Positions 16,396 through 25,252 of a stretch of DNA of 64,000 nucleotides are shown in pieces. Each line of letters starts with the position of its first letter. Within the stretch, counting starts at the first letter, position 1. The notes below the pieces were generated by a model. The model was not told the origin of the DNA, ran no database searches, and saw only the letters and a program-made list of their open reading frames with translations. Source of the DNA: Saccharopolyspora spinosa NRRL 18395 (lineage in GTDB: Bacteria; Actinomycetota; Actinomycetes; Mycobacteriales; Pseudonocardiaceae). The position numbers and the translations under genes are program-made. The stretch spans positions 2,492,189-2,556,188 of the forward strand of contig NZ_GL877878.1 in NCBI RefSeq assembly GCF_000194155.1, given 5' to 3'.

Positions 16396-17571
16396 TCAGT
16401 CCCGGCTGTCGGCCGGATCCAGACCATGCAACGGAAACACCGCGTGCCGCGTGTCGCGAATCGAGGTGTCCACTGCGGACGCGGTGACCCCCGACCACGG
16501 CTGGAAGGCCGGGTCGGCCCCATCGGTCATCGAAGTCGGCAGCGGCACGTTGTCCGCCAGCCGCACCGCATGCGCGATCCAGTCCTCCGGGATGGTCGTC
16601 GCCGGGTCGACGTCCCGGTTCAACAACGTCGCCAACAGGTGCGTCCAAGCCCGAGGCACCACCCGGAACAGCGAGTAGCCGCCACCTCCGAGCGCCAGCC
16701 ACTTGCCGCCCGCGCAGCTGTCCGCGAGCTCCCGCAGGTTCTGATAGGTCGCGCGCTGCCCATCGACGGTCATCGACAGGTCCGCCAGCGGATCCTCCCG
16801 GTGCGCGTCCGCACCGCACTGCGTCACCAGCACCTGCGGCCGGAACGCCTCGAGCACCGACGGCACCACCGCATGGAAGGCGCGCCGCCAGTCGGCGTCC
16901 CCCGTCCCCGGCGGCAGCGGGATGTTGACGGCAGTGCCGTCGGCCGCGCCGGAGCCCACCTCTGTGGAGAACCCGGTGCCGGGCCACAGCGTCAGCGGGT
17001 GCTGGTGCAACGAGATGGTCATGACCCGCGAGTCGTCGTAGAACGCCGCCTGCACCCCGTCCCCGTGGTGCACGTCGATGTCGAGGTAGGCGATGCGTTC
17101 CACACCCTGTTCCAGCATCCACGCGATGGCCACCGAGCAGTCGTTGTAGACGCAGAATCCCGCCGCGCGATCAGCCATCGCGTGGTGCAGCCCACCCGCG
17201 ATGTTGACCGCCCGGTCGGCCTTGCCCAACACGATCTGCTCGGCCGCCCGGATCGAGGCACCCGCGATCAACGCGGACGCCTCGTGCATCCGGTCGAAGA
17301 TCGGGTTGTCGTCGGTGCCCAGGCCGTGGCCGACCTCCCAACCCGCGAGCGGCGCGGAGCGCACCGCCGCCATGTACTCGGCGGTGTGCACCCGCTCCAG
17401 GTCGGCATCGGTGGCCGGCTCCGGCTTGATCATCTCGACGCCTTCGAGGACCCCGAGCGAACGGGCCAACCGCATGGTCAGCTCCAGCCGGATCGGATGC
17501 AGCGGGTGGTGTCCACCCAGGTCGTAGCCGAGCACGGACTCGTCCCACACGACCGCGCACTGAGAACCCAT
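16396..17571 (-). CDS. acuC: AcuC-like histone-deacetylase-family lysine deacetylase
   Basis: Product of 391 residues, a class I/II-type zinc deacetylase. Active-site blocks are visible: NIAGGLHHAMADRAAGFCVYND (tandem His and the GFCxYND motif), YLDIDVHHGDGVQAAF (Asp-x-His zinc ligands) and LTLWPGTG. Length is right for AcuC, which removes acetyl groups from acetyl-CoA synthetase and other proteins. It begins MGSQCAVVWDESVLGYDLGGHHPLHPIR with the typical Hx-P-x-R substrate region. It is followed after 10 bp by the acetyltransferase gene and preceded by a rhodanese gene on the same strand 75 bp upstream. Confidence 0.92.
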   Translation of the reverse strand: MGSQCAVVWDESVLGYDLGGHHPLHPIRLELTMRLARSLGVLEGVEMIKPEPATDADLERVHTAEYMAAVRSAPLAGWEVGHGLGTDDNPIFDRMHEASALIAGASIRAAEQIVLGKADRAVNIAGGLHHAMADRAAGFCVYNDCSVAIAWMLEQGVERIAYLDIDVHHGDGVQAAFYDDSRVMTISLHQHPLTLWPGTGFSTEVGSGAADGTAVNIPLPPGTGDADWRRAFHAVVPSVLEAFRPQVLVTQCGADAHREDPLADLSMTVDGQRATYQNLRELADSCAGGKWLALGGGGYSLFRVVPRAWTHLLATLLNRDVDPATTIPEDWIAHAVRLADNVPLPTSMTDGADPAFQPWSGVTASAVDTSIRDTRHAVFPLHGLDPADSRD

Positions 17572-17646
17572 GCCCCGGACGCTACCTGCACTGTGTTGCC
17601 GAACACAGCGGCCCGGATCACCCGCCCGTCCAGGCGGTTTGATCTT

Positions 17647-18498
17647 TCATCCGGCCTCCGATCCGGTCGCGGCCGGTCTGGCCGGATCCGCGGACCAGTT
17701 CGACCACGAACCCGCGTACAGCACTGCCGGTCGCCCGGGATCGGAAACGCCCGCGTGTTCCAGCGCGAGCAGGACCGAGCAGGCAGTCACGCCCGACCCG
17801 CAGTACGCCCCGACCAGACCCTCGGTATCGACCCCGAGGTCCGCGAAATGCTTCGCCAGCTCCTCCGGTGAACGCCACCGACCGGACTGCCCCGTGTGCG
17901 CGGCGAACGGCGCGTTCCGCGCGCCCGGGATGTGACCGGCGCGCGGATCAACCGGCTCGACGTCGCCCCGGTAGCGTTCCGGCGCGCGAGCATCCAGCAG
18001 GGTGCCCTCCTGGGCGAGCCGGGCCGCAGCGTCCGCGTCCACCACCGGCATCGAGCCCGGACGGACTCGGAAACTGCCCTCTGCGGGGTGCGGCACGTCC
18101 GTGGTGGTGGTCCGCCCCTCCTCCCCCCAGGCCGCGTAGCCGCCGTCGAGCACCGCCACCGACTCGTGCCCGGCCCAGCGCAGCAGCCACCAAGCACGGG
18201 CCGCAACCGAACCGTTGTCCGCGTCGTAGACGACCACCGGCCGGTCGCCGTCGACACCTGCCCGGCGCAACGCCGTCTCCAGGTCGCCCGGATCGGGCAG
18301 CGGATGACGGCCCGCCGGACCCGGTTCGGCGGCCAGTTCGGTGTCCAGATCGACGAAAACCGCACCCGGCAGATGGCCCGCGTCGTAGGACTCCCGCCCC
18401 GGCGGCCCCTGCAGCGACCACCGGACATCAAGGAGGGTCGGGGGCGACTCCCGGTGCAACTCGACCATGAGATCATCGGTACTGATCAAAGGATGCAT
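17647..18498 (-). CDS. sseA: Thiosulfate/3-mercaptopyruvate sulfurtransferase, two rhodanese domains
   Basis: Product of 283 residues with two rhodanese folds. The N-terminal domain (LLDVRWSLQGPPGRESYDAGHLPGA) is the inactive copy; the C-terminal domain carries the catalytic Cys in VGAYCGSGVTACS, the loop type CGSGVTA seen in sulfurtransferases. The enzyme moves sulfane sulfur from thiosulfate or 3-mercaptopyruvate to a thiol or cyanide acceptor. The ATG at 18498 follows GAAAGGGCC. It diverges from ideR and is transcribed towards acuC, 75 bp away. The YeeE-type sulfur transporter at 11 kb may share its sulfur chemistry but is not in the operon. Confidence 0.88.
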   Translation of the reverse strand: MHPLISTDDLMVELHRESPPTLLDVRWSLQGPPGRESYDAGHLPGAVFVDLDTELAAEPGPAGRHPLPDPGDLETALRRAGVDGDRPVVVYDADNGSVAARAWWLLRWAGHESVAVLDGGYAAWGEEGRTTTTDVPHPAEGSFRVRPGSMPVVDADAAARLAQEGTLLDARAPERYRGDVEPVDPRAGHIPGARNAPFAAHTGQSGRWRSPEELAKHFADLGVDTEGLVGAYCGSGVTACSVLLALEHAGVSDPGRPAVLYAGSWSNWSADPARPAATGSEAG

Positions 18499-18562
18499 GA
18501 CGGCCCTTTCGTAGCCCGGCGACGAGGTCTGTCGGAAATCCTGGAAGTCAACTCCCCGACCA

Positions 18563-18592
18563 CTGACCGTTGTCGCCCGGTGCGACTAGCAT
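18563..18592 (+). promoter_or_regulatory. Candidate promoter for ideR
   Basis: CTGACC (18563-18568) and TAGCAT (18587-18592) are spaced by 18 bp and end 28 bp before the ideR GTG, which would give a leader of about 20 bases. No iron-box-like palindrome overlaps it. Confidence 0.35.
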
Positions 18593-18620
18593 CGTGGTTG
18601 GGACTGAATGGGGAGCCGAC

Positions 18621-19316
18621 GTGAACGATCTCATCGATACCACTGAGATGTACCTCCGCACCATCTACGACCTCGAAGAAGAGGGCGTGGTTCCGCTCCG
18701 GGCCCGAATCGCCGAACGGTTGGAGCAGAGCGGCCCCACGGTGAGCCAGACGGTCGCCCGCATGGAACGCGACGGGTTACTGACCGTCGCCGAGGACCGG
18801 CACCTCGAGCTCACCAAGGCCGGTCGCGCCCGCGCGATCAGCGTGATGCGCAAGCACCGCCTCGCCGAACGGCTTCTCGTCGACGTGATCGGCCTCGAAT
18901 GGGAGCACGTCCACAATGAAGCGTGCCGCTGGGAGCACGTTATGAGCGAAGCCGTCGAGCGCAAGCTCGTCAAGCTGCTCGGTGGTCCCACGACCTCGCC
19001 CTACGGCAACCCGATCCCGGGTCTCGACGAGCTCGGCGTCGACCAGATCCAGGCGCCGGCCGACGGCGACCTGCAACGGGTCGACGAGATTGCCCGCAAC
19101 GGCGGGGGGCGCGCCGTCATCCGCCGCATCGCTGAGCACGTCCAGCTCGACCCCGACCTGATGACCGAGTTGAAGGAAGTCGGCGTCGTGCCGGGCAACG
19201 AGGTCGAGATCTTGTCCGTGGTCGGGCCGAACAAGCCTATCGAGGTCCGCGGCGAGAACGGCAGCACCGAGCTGCCGGTCAGCATCGCGCACGCGGTCAT
19301 GGTGCGCGCCAAGTGA
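18621..19316 (+). CDS. ideR: Iron-dependent transcriptional repressor IdeR (DtxR family)
   Basis: Product of 231 residues, the length of IdeR. With the GTG at 18621 as residue 1, every known metal ligand falls at its standard number: M10, C102, E105 and H106 for site 1, and H79, E83 and H98 for site 2. The N-terminal winged helix (RIAERLEQSGPTVSQTVARMERDGLL) binds iron boxes. A C-terminal SH3-like domain (PGNEVEILSVVGPNKPIEVRG) is present. GGGGAGCC precedes the start. Its last 4 bp (GTGA) overlap the galK start, so the regulator and galactokinase are translated together, an unusual pairing. Confidence 0.95.
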   Translation: MNDLIDTTEMYLRTIYDLEEEGVVPLRARIAERLEQSGPTVSQTVARMERDGLLTVAEDRHLELTKAGRARAISVMRKHRLAERLLVDVIGLEWEHVHNEACRWEHVMSEAVERKLVKLLGGPTTSPYGNPIPGLDELGVDQIQAPADGDLQRVDEIARNGGGRAVIRRIAEHVQLDPDLMTELKEVGVVPGNEVEILSVVGPNKPIEVRGENGSTELPVSIAHAVMVRAK

Positions 19317-20491
19317 ACCCGGCGGACCGCGCGGCGGCGTTGTTCGCCGACGAGCACGGCGGCGCGCCGAGCGCGGTCTGGTCCGCCCCTGGCCGGGTGA
19401 ACCTGATTGGGGAACACACCGACTACAACGACGGGTTCGTGCTCCCCTTCGCCCTGCCGCATCGCACGGCCGTCGCGGTCCGTCCCCGTCCCGACCGGCT
19501 CCTGTCCGTCGCCACCCTCGGCAGCGACGGCCGGCTGCACCGCGCATCCGCCGTAGCTATCGACGAGCTGCGGCCCGGCAATCCAACCGGTTGGGTCGCC
19601 TACCCGGCCGGTGTCGCGTGGGCCCTGCGCGATGCCGGGTTCCCGCTCGAAGGCGCCGAACTGGTCGTCGTCGGCGAAGTGCCGACCGGCGCCGGCCTGT
19701 CGTCCTCCCACGCCCTGGAATGCGCGGTGGCGCTGGCACTGCTCGACACCGCGCACCAAGCGCCGGGCGAGCCAAACGCGCCGAGCCTGAGCGACATCGC
19801 GCGCCTGGTACAGCGGGCGGAGAACGACTTCGCCGGGGCGCCGACCGGCTTGCTCGACCAGACCGCGTCGCTGGCCTGCACCGCGGAGCACGCGCTGTTC
19901 TTCGACGTCCGGTCCGGCGACTCCGAGCAGATCCCGTTCGACCCCCGCGGTGTGGGACTGGAGCTTTTGGTGATCGACACCCGCGTGAAGCACTCGCACG
20001 GCGAGTCCGGTTACGGACAGCGGCGGCAGGGCTGCGAGCGCGCGGCGGAGCTGCTGGAGCTCAAAGCACTTCGCGACGTGGCCATCGGCGATCTCGCGGC
20101 GACCCTGCCGAAGCTTCCGGAAGAACTCCGGCCACTTTTGCGGCACGTGGTCACCGAGAACGACCGTGTGCTGACCACTGTGGACGAACTCCGCGCCGGG
20201 CGGTACGCCGAGATTGGCCCGTTGCTGAACGCTTCGCACGCCAGCCTCCGCGACGACTACCGGGTTTCCAGCCCCGAACTGGACCTCGCGGTGGACAGCG
20301 CGCTGGCAGCCGGCGCACTGGGCGCCCGGATGATCGGCGGCGGCTTCGGGGGCTCCGCGATCGCCCTCGTGCCGGTCGACGACCGGCCCGGAATCGAGGG
20401 CGCCATCCGGAACGCATTCGACCGTCGGCACCTCGCGGCACCTCGTTCCTTCACAGCGGTACCCTCCGCGGGTGCGGGGCGGGATCGGTGA
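19313..20491 (+). CDS. galK: Galactokinase
   Basis: Product of 392 residues of the GHMP kinase family, phosphorylating galactose at C1 in the Leloir pathway. The galactokinase signature GRVNLIGEHTDYNDGFVLPFAL is at residues 25-46 (given here in part), the ATP-binding motif PTGAGLSSSHALE is near 125 and motif 3 MIGGGFGGSAIALV near 340. The catalytic Asp lies in the LLDQTASL segment. The start GTG overlaps the ideR stop by 4 bp. galE follows 87 bp downstream; no galT is in the window, so the classical three-gene set is incomplete here. Confidence 0.92.
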   Translation: MNPADRAAALFADEHGGAPSAVWSAPGRVNLIGEHTDYNDGFVLPFALPHRTAVAVRPRPDRLLSVATLGSDGRLHRASAVAIDELRPGNPTGWVAYPAGVAWALRDAGFPLEGAELVVVGEVPTGAGLSSSHALECAVALALLDTAHQAPGEPNAPSLSDIARLVQRAENDFAGAPTGLLDQTASLACTAEHALFFDVRSGDSEQIPFDPRGVGLELLVIDTRVKHSHGESGYGQRRQGCERAAELLELKALRDVAIGDLAATLPKLPEELRPLLRHVVTENDRVLTTVDELRAGRYAEIGPLLNASHASLRDDYRVSSPELDLAVDSALAAGALGARMIGGGFGGSAIALVPVDDRPGIEGAIRNAFDRRHLAAPRSFTAVPSAGAGRDR

Positions 20492-20578
20492 CCACCGGGT
20501 CACCGAACACCGGGCACCCGCTGCCGACGGGCGGTTGACGACCCCCGAAGAAGATCTCCCACGGAAGGCAGTTCGCAG

Positions 20579-21541
20579 GTGAAGCTCCTCGTCACAGGCG
20601 GTGCAGGCTACGTCGGAAGCGTGTGCGCAGCACGCCTGGTGGAAGTCGGCCACGAGGTCGTCGTGGTCGACGACCTGTCCACCGGGCACGCCGACGCCGT
20701 CCCGGTCGGCTGCAAGTTCGTCGAGGCCGACATCGCGACGGCGGCGAGCGAGCTGCTCACGGAGCCGTTCGACGGTGTGCTGCACTTCGCGGCCAAGTCG
20801 CTGGTCGGCGAATCCATGCAGGATCCGCAGAAGTACTGGCAGGGCAACGTGGTCACCTCGCTGCGGCTGCTGGACGCGATGCGCGAGCACGGCACGCCGC
20901 GGCTCGTGTTCTCCTCCACCGCCGCGACCTACGGCGAGCCGGAGGTCGCACCGATCACGGAGGACACCGCGACCCGCCCGACGAACACCTACGGCGCGAC
21001 GAAGCTGGCGATCGACCACGCGATCACCTCGTACGCCGACGCCCACGGCATCGGCGCGGTCAGCCTGCGGTACTTCAACGTCGCCGGCGCACACGGGGCA
21101 TTCGGCGAGCGGCACACGGTCGAGACGCACCTGATCCCGATCGTTCTGCAAGTCGCCCTCGGCCAACGGGCGCAGGTGCAGATCTTCGGCGAGGACTGGC
21201 CCACCACCGACGGCACCTGCATCCGCGACTACATCCACGTCACCGACCTCGCCGACGCCCACCTGCTGGCGCTGGAAAGCGCTGCCCCGGGCCAGCACCG
21301 GATCTACAACCTCGGCAACGGCACGGGATTCTCGGTCAAGCAGGTGATCGACACCTGCCGCAAGGTGACCGGCCACCCGATCCCGGCGAAGGTGGCGCCG
21401 CGCCGGGCCGGTGACCCGGCGACGCTGGTGGCGTCGAGCCTGCGCGCGCGGGAGGAACTGGGCTGGACTCCGCAGCGCGCCGACCTCGAAGTGATCGTTC
21501 GGGACGCTTGGGAGTTCACCCGGCTGCGCCAGGAATCCTGA
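20579..21541 (+). CDS. galE: UDP-glucose 4-epimerase
   Basis: Product of 320 residues, an extended short-chain dehydrogenase. The NAD-binding motif [13 protein letters not shown] is at the N-terminus; the catalytic Ser/Thr-Tyr-Lys set is [11 protein letters not shown] with [11 protein letters not shown] (YxxxK). It interconverts UDP-glucose and UDP-galactose. GTG start at 20579 with GGAAGG about 12 bases upstream. It lies behind galK on the same strand and probably shares the ideR-galK transcript or has its own weak promoter in the 87-bp gap. Confidence 0.93.
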   Translation: MKLLVTGGAGYVGSVCAARLVEVGHEVVVVDDLSTGHADAVPVGCKFVEADIATAASELLTEPFDGVLHFAAKSLVGESMQDPQKYWQGNVVTSLRLLDAMREHGTPRLVFSSTAATYGEPEVAPITEDTATRPTNTYGATKLAIDHAITSYADAHGIGAVSLRYFNVAGAHGAFGERHTVETHLIPIVLQVALGQRAQVQIFGEDWPTTDGTCIRDYIHVTDLADAHLLALESAAPGQHRIYNLGNGTGFSVKQVIDTCRKVTGHPIPAKVAPRRAGDPATLVASSLRAREELGWTPQRADLEVIVRDAWEFTRLRQES

Positions 21542-21585
21542 ACGCCGCCAAGGCATTTCGTTCTCGCTCGTCTCGTCGTGATTCA

Positions 21586-22689
21586 TCACCAGGCTCCGTC
21601 CTCTTCGAGCATGATCCGGGCGTCTTCGGCGGCATCGCGGGCGATGACCGCAAGGTCGGCCGGTGAGATGCCGGCTTCGATGGCTTGTTGGAGCAGGAGC
21701 CCGAGCCGGTGGTCGGGGCGGGCGCGCTCGATCCGCTCCAGCGCGGCACCGGCCAGCGCCCCTTCGCCCCGCAGGTAAGCGGAGAACGCCAGCAGCGCGG
21801 CGACCTCGGGCATTTCCGGGTCGGGAGCCTTGCGGACCAGGGTCAGCCAGAGTTCTTCGGCTGCCCTGGCCGTATCGCCCAAGGCGGTGCCCAGGGCAAT
21901 GTCGCGCACCCTGGTGTCGGACACCGCGAGCAGTACGCGCAGAAGGTCGTCCTCGGTCAACGCGGCGCCGGTGCCGACGCGTTGAATGGCGGCGAACACG
22001 GCCCGCAGGTCGCGGGCTACCTTTCCCGGGTCGTAGCCGTCATCGCGTTCCTCGGTCAGCAGGTCGAGCTTCGCCGACCAGCGCGACACGGTCTCGGCCG
22101 ACTCGGGTGCGACGAGCGCCCGCAGCTCCTCCCGACTGCCGAAGGTCACCGCCCCCGCCGCGGCCATTGCCGCAGCGACCGTCGAGCCCTTCGGGTCGGC
22201 GACCACGCCGGAGCAGTCCGGGTCCGCGTAGCACGCCCACTCGGCACCGGCTCGGATCTCCGGCACCCACAAAGCGTGGGCGGTCACGACCCCGGCGCGG
22301 TGGAACGCGTCGGAGACCACTTCGATCAGGTCGACGTGCGGTGGTCCGGTATCTCCACCGTCCGCGGTGGAGGAATCTCGGCAGCGGCCGGCGCAGGCGT
22401 CGCCGCAGGCAGCGACGTTCGGTTTCTCGCCGACGACGACCAGGATGATGGCTTCGGCTTGTTGCCGGCCCAGCGGGCCGGCAACAAGTTGCTCACCGAA
22501 GGCGCAGACCCGCATCGGGCAGGGCAGGTCGGTGCGCAACGTGACGCCGAATGTCGGCGTGGCCGCAAGATCGTGCAGGGTGAGCACGACGAGCGAGTGC
22601 GTCGGGTGGAACCCGAGCATGTGCGGCACGGCGGCGAGCAGGTCGGCGGGTTCGGTGAGCGAAATGGTGGTGTTGAGTCGCGTTGTCAT
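21586..22689 (-). CDS. DUF4192 domain protein
   Basis: Product of 367 residues. It opens with the DUF4192 hallmark ISLTEPADLLAAVPHMLGFHPTHSLVVLTL and keeps the family organisation throughout: a central part with ECA-type Cys in WACYADPDCSGV and DACAGRCRD, and a helical C-terminal half (LLRVLLAVSDTRVRDIALGTALG, ALAGAALERIERARPDHRLGLLLQ). The function is unknown. In mycobacteria the homologous gene also sits just past ideR on the opposite strand, so this is conserved synteny. It converges on galE with 44 bp between stops. Confidence 0.82.
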   Translation of the reverse strand: MTTRLNTTISLTEPADLLAAVPHMLGFHPTHSLVVLTLHDLAATPTFGVTLRTDLPCPMRVCAFGEQLVAGPLGRQQAEAIILVVVGEKPNVAACGDACAGRCRDSSTADGGDTGPPHVDLIEVVSDAFHRAGVVTAHALWVPEIRAGAEWACYADPDCSGVVADPKGSTVAAAMAAAGAVTFGSREELRALVAPESAETVSRWSAKLDLLTEERDDGYDPGKVARDLRAVFAAIQRVGTGAALTEDDLLRVLLAVSDTRVRDIALGTALGDTARAAEELWLTLVRKAPDPEMPEVAALLAFSAYLRGEGALAGAALERIERARPDHRLGLLLQQAIEAGISPADLAVIARDAAEDARIMLEEDGAW

Positions 22690-23012
22690 GCCGCAAACGA
22701 TCGACGCCGAAACGGCCCGGCGAAAGGCCTTTTCCGGAATCTGTTGACAGATCAGTCCGCTGTGGACAACTCAGCCGAGCACGGCCGCAAAATCCACTAT
22801 GGAGTGACGATCAGCCGGGTCATTTGCGTCACTCTGTCGACGCTTACGCTCAGTTTCCATGACTCAATGCGAATCCTCGTCGCAATTGCCCTGGAGTATT
22901 CCGGCCTCTCAAGAGGCAACAACCGTATGCTTGCGGCACTCGGCTCGCACTCGCTGCAGGACTCGGGCATTCCCGCAGCGGGCTGCAATGCAAGCCGCTT
23001 TCCGAGCGGTCC
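22690..23012. other. Non-coding gap of 323 bp
   Basis: This lies between the DUF4192 start and the stop of the secreted peptidase. A TTGACA hexamer occurs on the plus strand at 22744-22749 but no matching -10 is seen and no plus-strand gene follows. Small open frames here show no ribosome site or domain. Presumably the minus-strand DUF4192 promoter lies in it, but I cannot point to it. Confidence 0.4.
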
Positions 23013-24794
23013 TCACCCGATGGACCCGACAAGCGGCAGCTGGATCCGCGTGCGGGACAGATCGAGTTCCAGCCCGGTTCCCGGCTTCGGGCGCACCGTG
23101 AAGTCGTGATCGCTGGACAGCACGACGATCCCGAGCCGGTGCCCCGGCGCGAACACGAAGTCATCCGGCTGCATCGCCACGTCGATCGAGTAGTTCTTTC
23201 CGGGTTCGATCGACGACGTCCGATCGATCGCGTGCCGGTTCTGCGGGTCCGCCCACCCCCGGGTGATCACCGAGACCGCGCCGTCCGGCGCCTGGTCCAC
23301 CAGCAGCGCCGTCACGTTGGCGGCAGGTCGGTCGAAGGTCAGCGCCAACTGAGCCCGAACCGCCCCGCTGACCCGGGCCGGAGCCGCCAGCGGGTCGCTG
23401 AAGTAGGCGAGCCGGTTCGGCGAACTCGGCGCCGCCGCAAGGTCGTCCGCCAACTGGCCCGCGTCGTCGCGAAGCGCCTCCACCACCCGGCCGGAAACCC
23501 GCGCTTCGGTGAGCCCGCCCCGCTCTGCACCGCCTGCTGTGGGCCGCAACGTCACCGCACGCGCCTCCGGCGCCGGCCACTCGGCTTCCTCGGTCCAGTT
23601 GCCGTCCTCTCGCTGCAAGGTGGCCCTCGGCTCGCCCTCGACGCCGTTGGGCACGTCGTACAGGTACCGGGTGAACCACCGGTTCAGCGTGCGAAGCCAT
23701 TCCTGCTCCCGCAGCCGGAGAGGATCGGTGTGCCCCCACTGGTGCCACCAGATCTTGTGCGGCACGTCGTGTTCCCGCAGCGCTGCATACCACTGCGCGG
23801 CCTGCCTGGTCTTGACGTTCCAGTCGTTGAGCCCGTGCACGGAAAGCACCGCGGTGTGGACCTTGTCGACGTCGTTGAGGTAGTTCCGCTCGTCCCAGAA
23901 CCTGCTGAAGTCGCCGGTGATCCGGTCCTGGTCCGCGGTGAGCTGGTCGATCACCGCTCGGCACGGCTCGCGATCCGCTCGGGTGTGCACGTACTTGGCC
24001 AGCACGTCGGCGTCTTCGCCCTGGTAGCCGCCGGGCGCCACGACCGCCCCGTCGGAGCGGTAATAGTCGTACCAGTTCGAGATCGCCCCGATCGGCACGA
24101 TCGCCTCAAGTCCTTCGACTCCCGTGCTGGCCACCGCGTTGGAAAGGGTGCCGTTGTAGGACACCCCAATCATGCCGACCTTGCCGGTCGCCCAGCCCGC
24201 GTCGACCGGCGCGCCGGACGCGTCGTGGCCGGGCGCGCGGGAGTTCAGCCAGTCCACCACCGACTTGGCGCCGATCGCCTCGTTCTCGGCCCCGGTGGTC
24301 GGGCAGCCGGTGGACTGACCGGTGCCCAGCGATTCGCCGTACACCACCGCGTATCCCCTGGCCAGCAGGTATTCCTCGTACGCCCAGCTTATTTCGGCGG
24401 CCGCCGAAATAAGCTCGTCGCCCTGGGCGGTGCGGATGGTCCGGTTGCCCGGCCGCTCGGGGACGTACAGTTCGGTGTCGACGTTGTGGTTGGGGACATC
24501 GTTCCCGCCGGAGAAGTAAGGGCTGGCCTGGTAGACGACCGGCACCCGCAGACCCTGCTCGGTCTCCTTCGGTCGCAACACCTGGACGTGCACCAGGTCG
24601 TCCTGGCCATCCCGGTCGCTGTCCACCGGCGCGGTCACGAACAGGTCCTCGCGCACCACCTGCGCCGGGTCGAACACCGGTTGTGCCTCGCCGTCCTGGA
24701 ACACCGGGCCCCGCGGTGATTCGGCGATCGCCGGCAACCCGGTGAGAGGTAGGACGCAAACCGCCGCCAGCAAACCCAACCGAACGCGACGCAT
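23013..24794 (-). CDS. Secreted Xaa-Pro dipeptidyl-peptidase (S15 family)
   Basis: Product of 593 residues with signal peptide MRRVRLGLLAAVCVLPLTGL ending at an AIAES-type cleavage site. The S15 alpha/beta-hydrolase core has the nucleophile in VGMIGVSYNGTLSNAVAS (GxSYxG), Asp in VHGLNDWNVK and His in HQWGHTDPL. The C-terminal third is a beta-rich jelly-roll (RLAYFSDPLAAPARVSG, MQPDDFVFAPGHRLGIVV) typical of the family. It releases Xaa-Pro dipeptides from the N-terminus of peptides outside the cell. Start 24794 is chosen for its AGGAGA site and signal peptide; 22 upstream codons are in frame. The coding sequence contains a 30-bp perfect palindrome at 24386-24415. Confidence 0.9.
   Translation of the reverse strand: MRRVRLGLLAAVCVLPLTGLPAIAESPRGPVFQDGEAQPVFDPAQVVREDLFVTAPVDSDRDGQDDLVHVQVLRPKETEQGLRVPVVYQASPYFSGGNDVPNHNVDTELYVPERPGNRTIRTAQGDELISAAAEISWAYEEYLLARGYAVVYGESLGTGQSTGCPTTGAENEAIGAKSVVDWLNSRAPGHDASGAPVDAGWATGKVGMIGVSYNGTLSNAVASTGVEGLEAIVPIGAISNWYDYYRSDGAVVAPGGYQGEDADVLAKYVHTRADREPCRAVIDQLTADQDRITGDFSRFWDERNYLNDVDKVHTAVLSVHGLNDWNVKTRQAAQWYAALREHDVPHKIWWHQWGHTDPLRLREQEWLRTLNRWFTRYLYDVPNGVEGEPRATLQREDGNWTEEAEWPAPEARAVTLRPTAGGAERGGLTEARVSGRVVEALRDDAGQLADDLAAAPSSPNRLAYFSDPLAAPARVSGAVRAQLALTFDRPAANVTALLVDQAPDGAVSVITRGWADPQNRHAIDRTSSIEPGKNYSIDVAMQPDDFVFAPGHRLGIVVLSSDHDFTVRPKPGTGLELDLSRTRIQLPLVGSIG
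24386..24415. repeat. Perfect 30-bp palindrome inside the S15 peptidase gene
   Basis: AGCTTATTTCGGCGG (24386-24400) is followed directly by its exact complement (24401-24415) with no spacer. It encodes ELISAAAEIS on the minus strand. A 15-bp-arm perfect palindrome is very unlikely by chance in 64 kb (about 6 in 100,000 under equal base use). Confidence 0.9.
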
Positions 24795-24952
24795 GCACGT
24801 CTCCTGAAGCCGAAGGGAAATCGACACCAGCACTTTTCTTAGCGCGGAACGCGAAGTCAATCACCGCTTCGGCGGGTTTACGCGAGAAATCTCCGCTCGT
24901 CGCGCAGTAGAGTCGGAGCAGGTATTCGGCATCGAACCCGCGAGGAGCGAGC

Positions 24953-25252
24953 ATGTCCATTCCGTCCAGCCTGCTGGCCTCGGCCGGATTGATCGGCGGC
25001 TTCGCGGTCGCCCGCGCGACCAAGCACCGGCACTGGGGCGGAGTGGTGGCCGCGGGTGCCGGGCTCGGCGCGATGGAGGCATGCCGCCGCCGGACGGGTG
25101 TTGCCCCGGCCCTCGCGCTGGGTGCCACCTATGCTGCGGCGCTGACCGGCTCGCACCCGCTGGCCAAGAAGATCGGTGCCTGGCCGTCGGTGTTCGCAGT
25201 CACCGGGGCGACGGCTGTCGCCGCTCACCTGTTGGCAAAGCGCCGCGGGTGA
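24953..25252 (+). CDS. Small hypothetical membrane protein
   Basis: Product of 99 residues with three to four hydrophobic stretches: IPSSLLASAGLIGGFAVARA, HWGGVVAAGAGLGAMEA, ALALGATYAAALTG and VFAVTGATAVAAHLLAK. It begins with ATG after GCGAGGAGCGAGC. I recognise no family. It is divergent from the secreted peptidase and its end meets the remains of a convergent broken gene. Composition and ribosome site make it a real gene; a role cannot be assigned. Confidence 0.68.
   Translation: MSIPSSLLASAGLIGGFAVARATKHRHWGGVVAAGAGLGAMEACRRRTGVAPALALGATYAAALTGSHPLAKKIGAWPSVFAVTGATAVAAHLLAKRRG

Noticed and set aside
14211..16487. Plus-strand open frame of 758 codons over acuA
   Set aside because: High GC leaves long antisense frames; its composition is Arg/His-rich and the minus strand encodes a complete known protein.
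18541..18620. Iron box (IdeR operator) before ideR
   Set aside because: No TTAGGTTAGGCTAACCTAA-like palindrome is seen.
19001..21589. Minus-strand open frame of 862 codons over ideR, galK and galE
   Set aside because: Shadow of three well-supported plus-strand genes; no domain seen.
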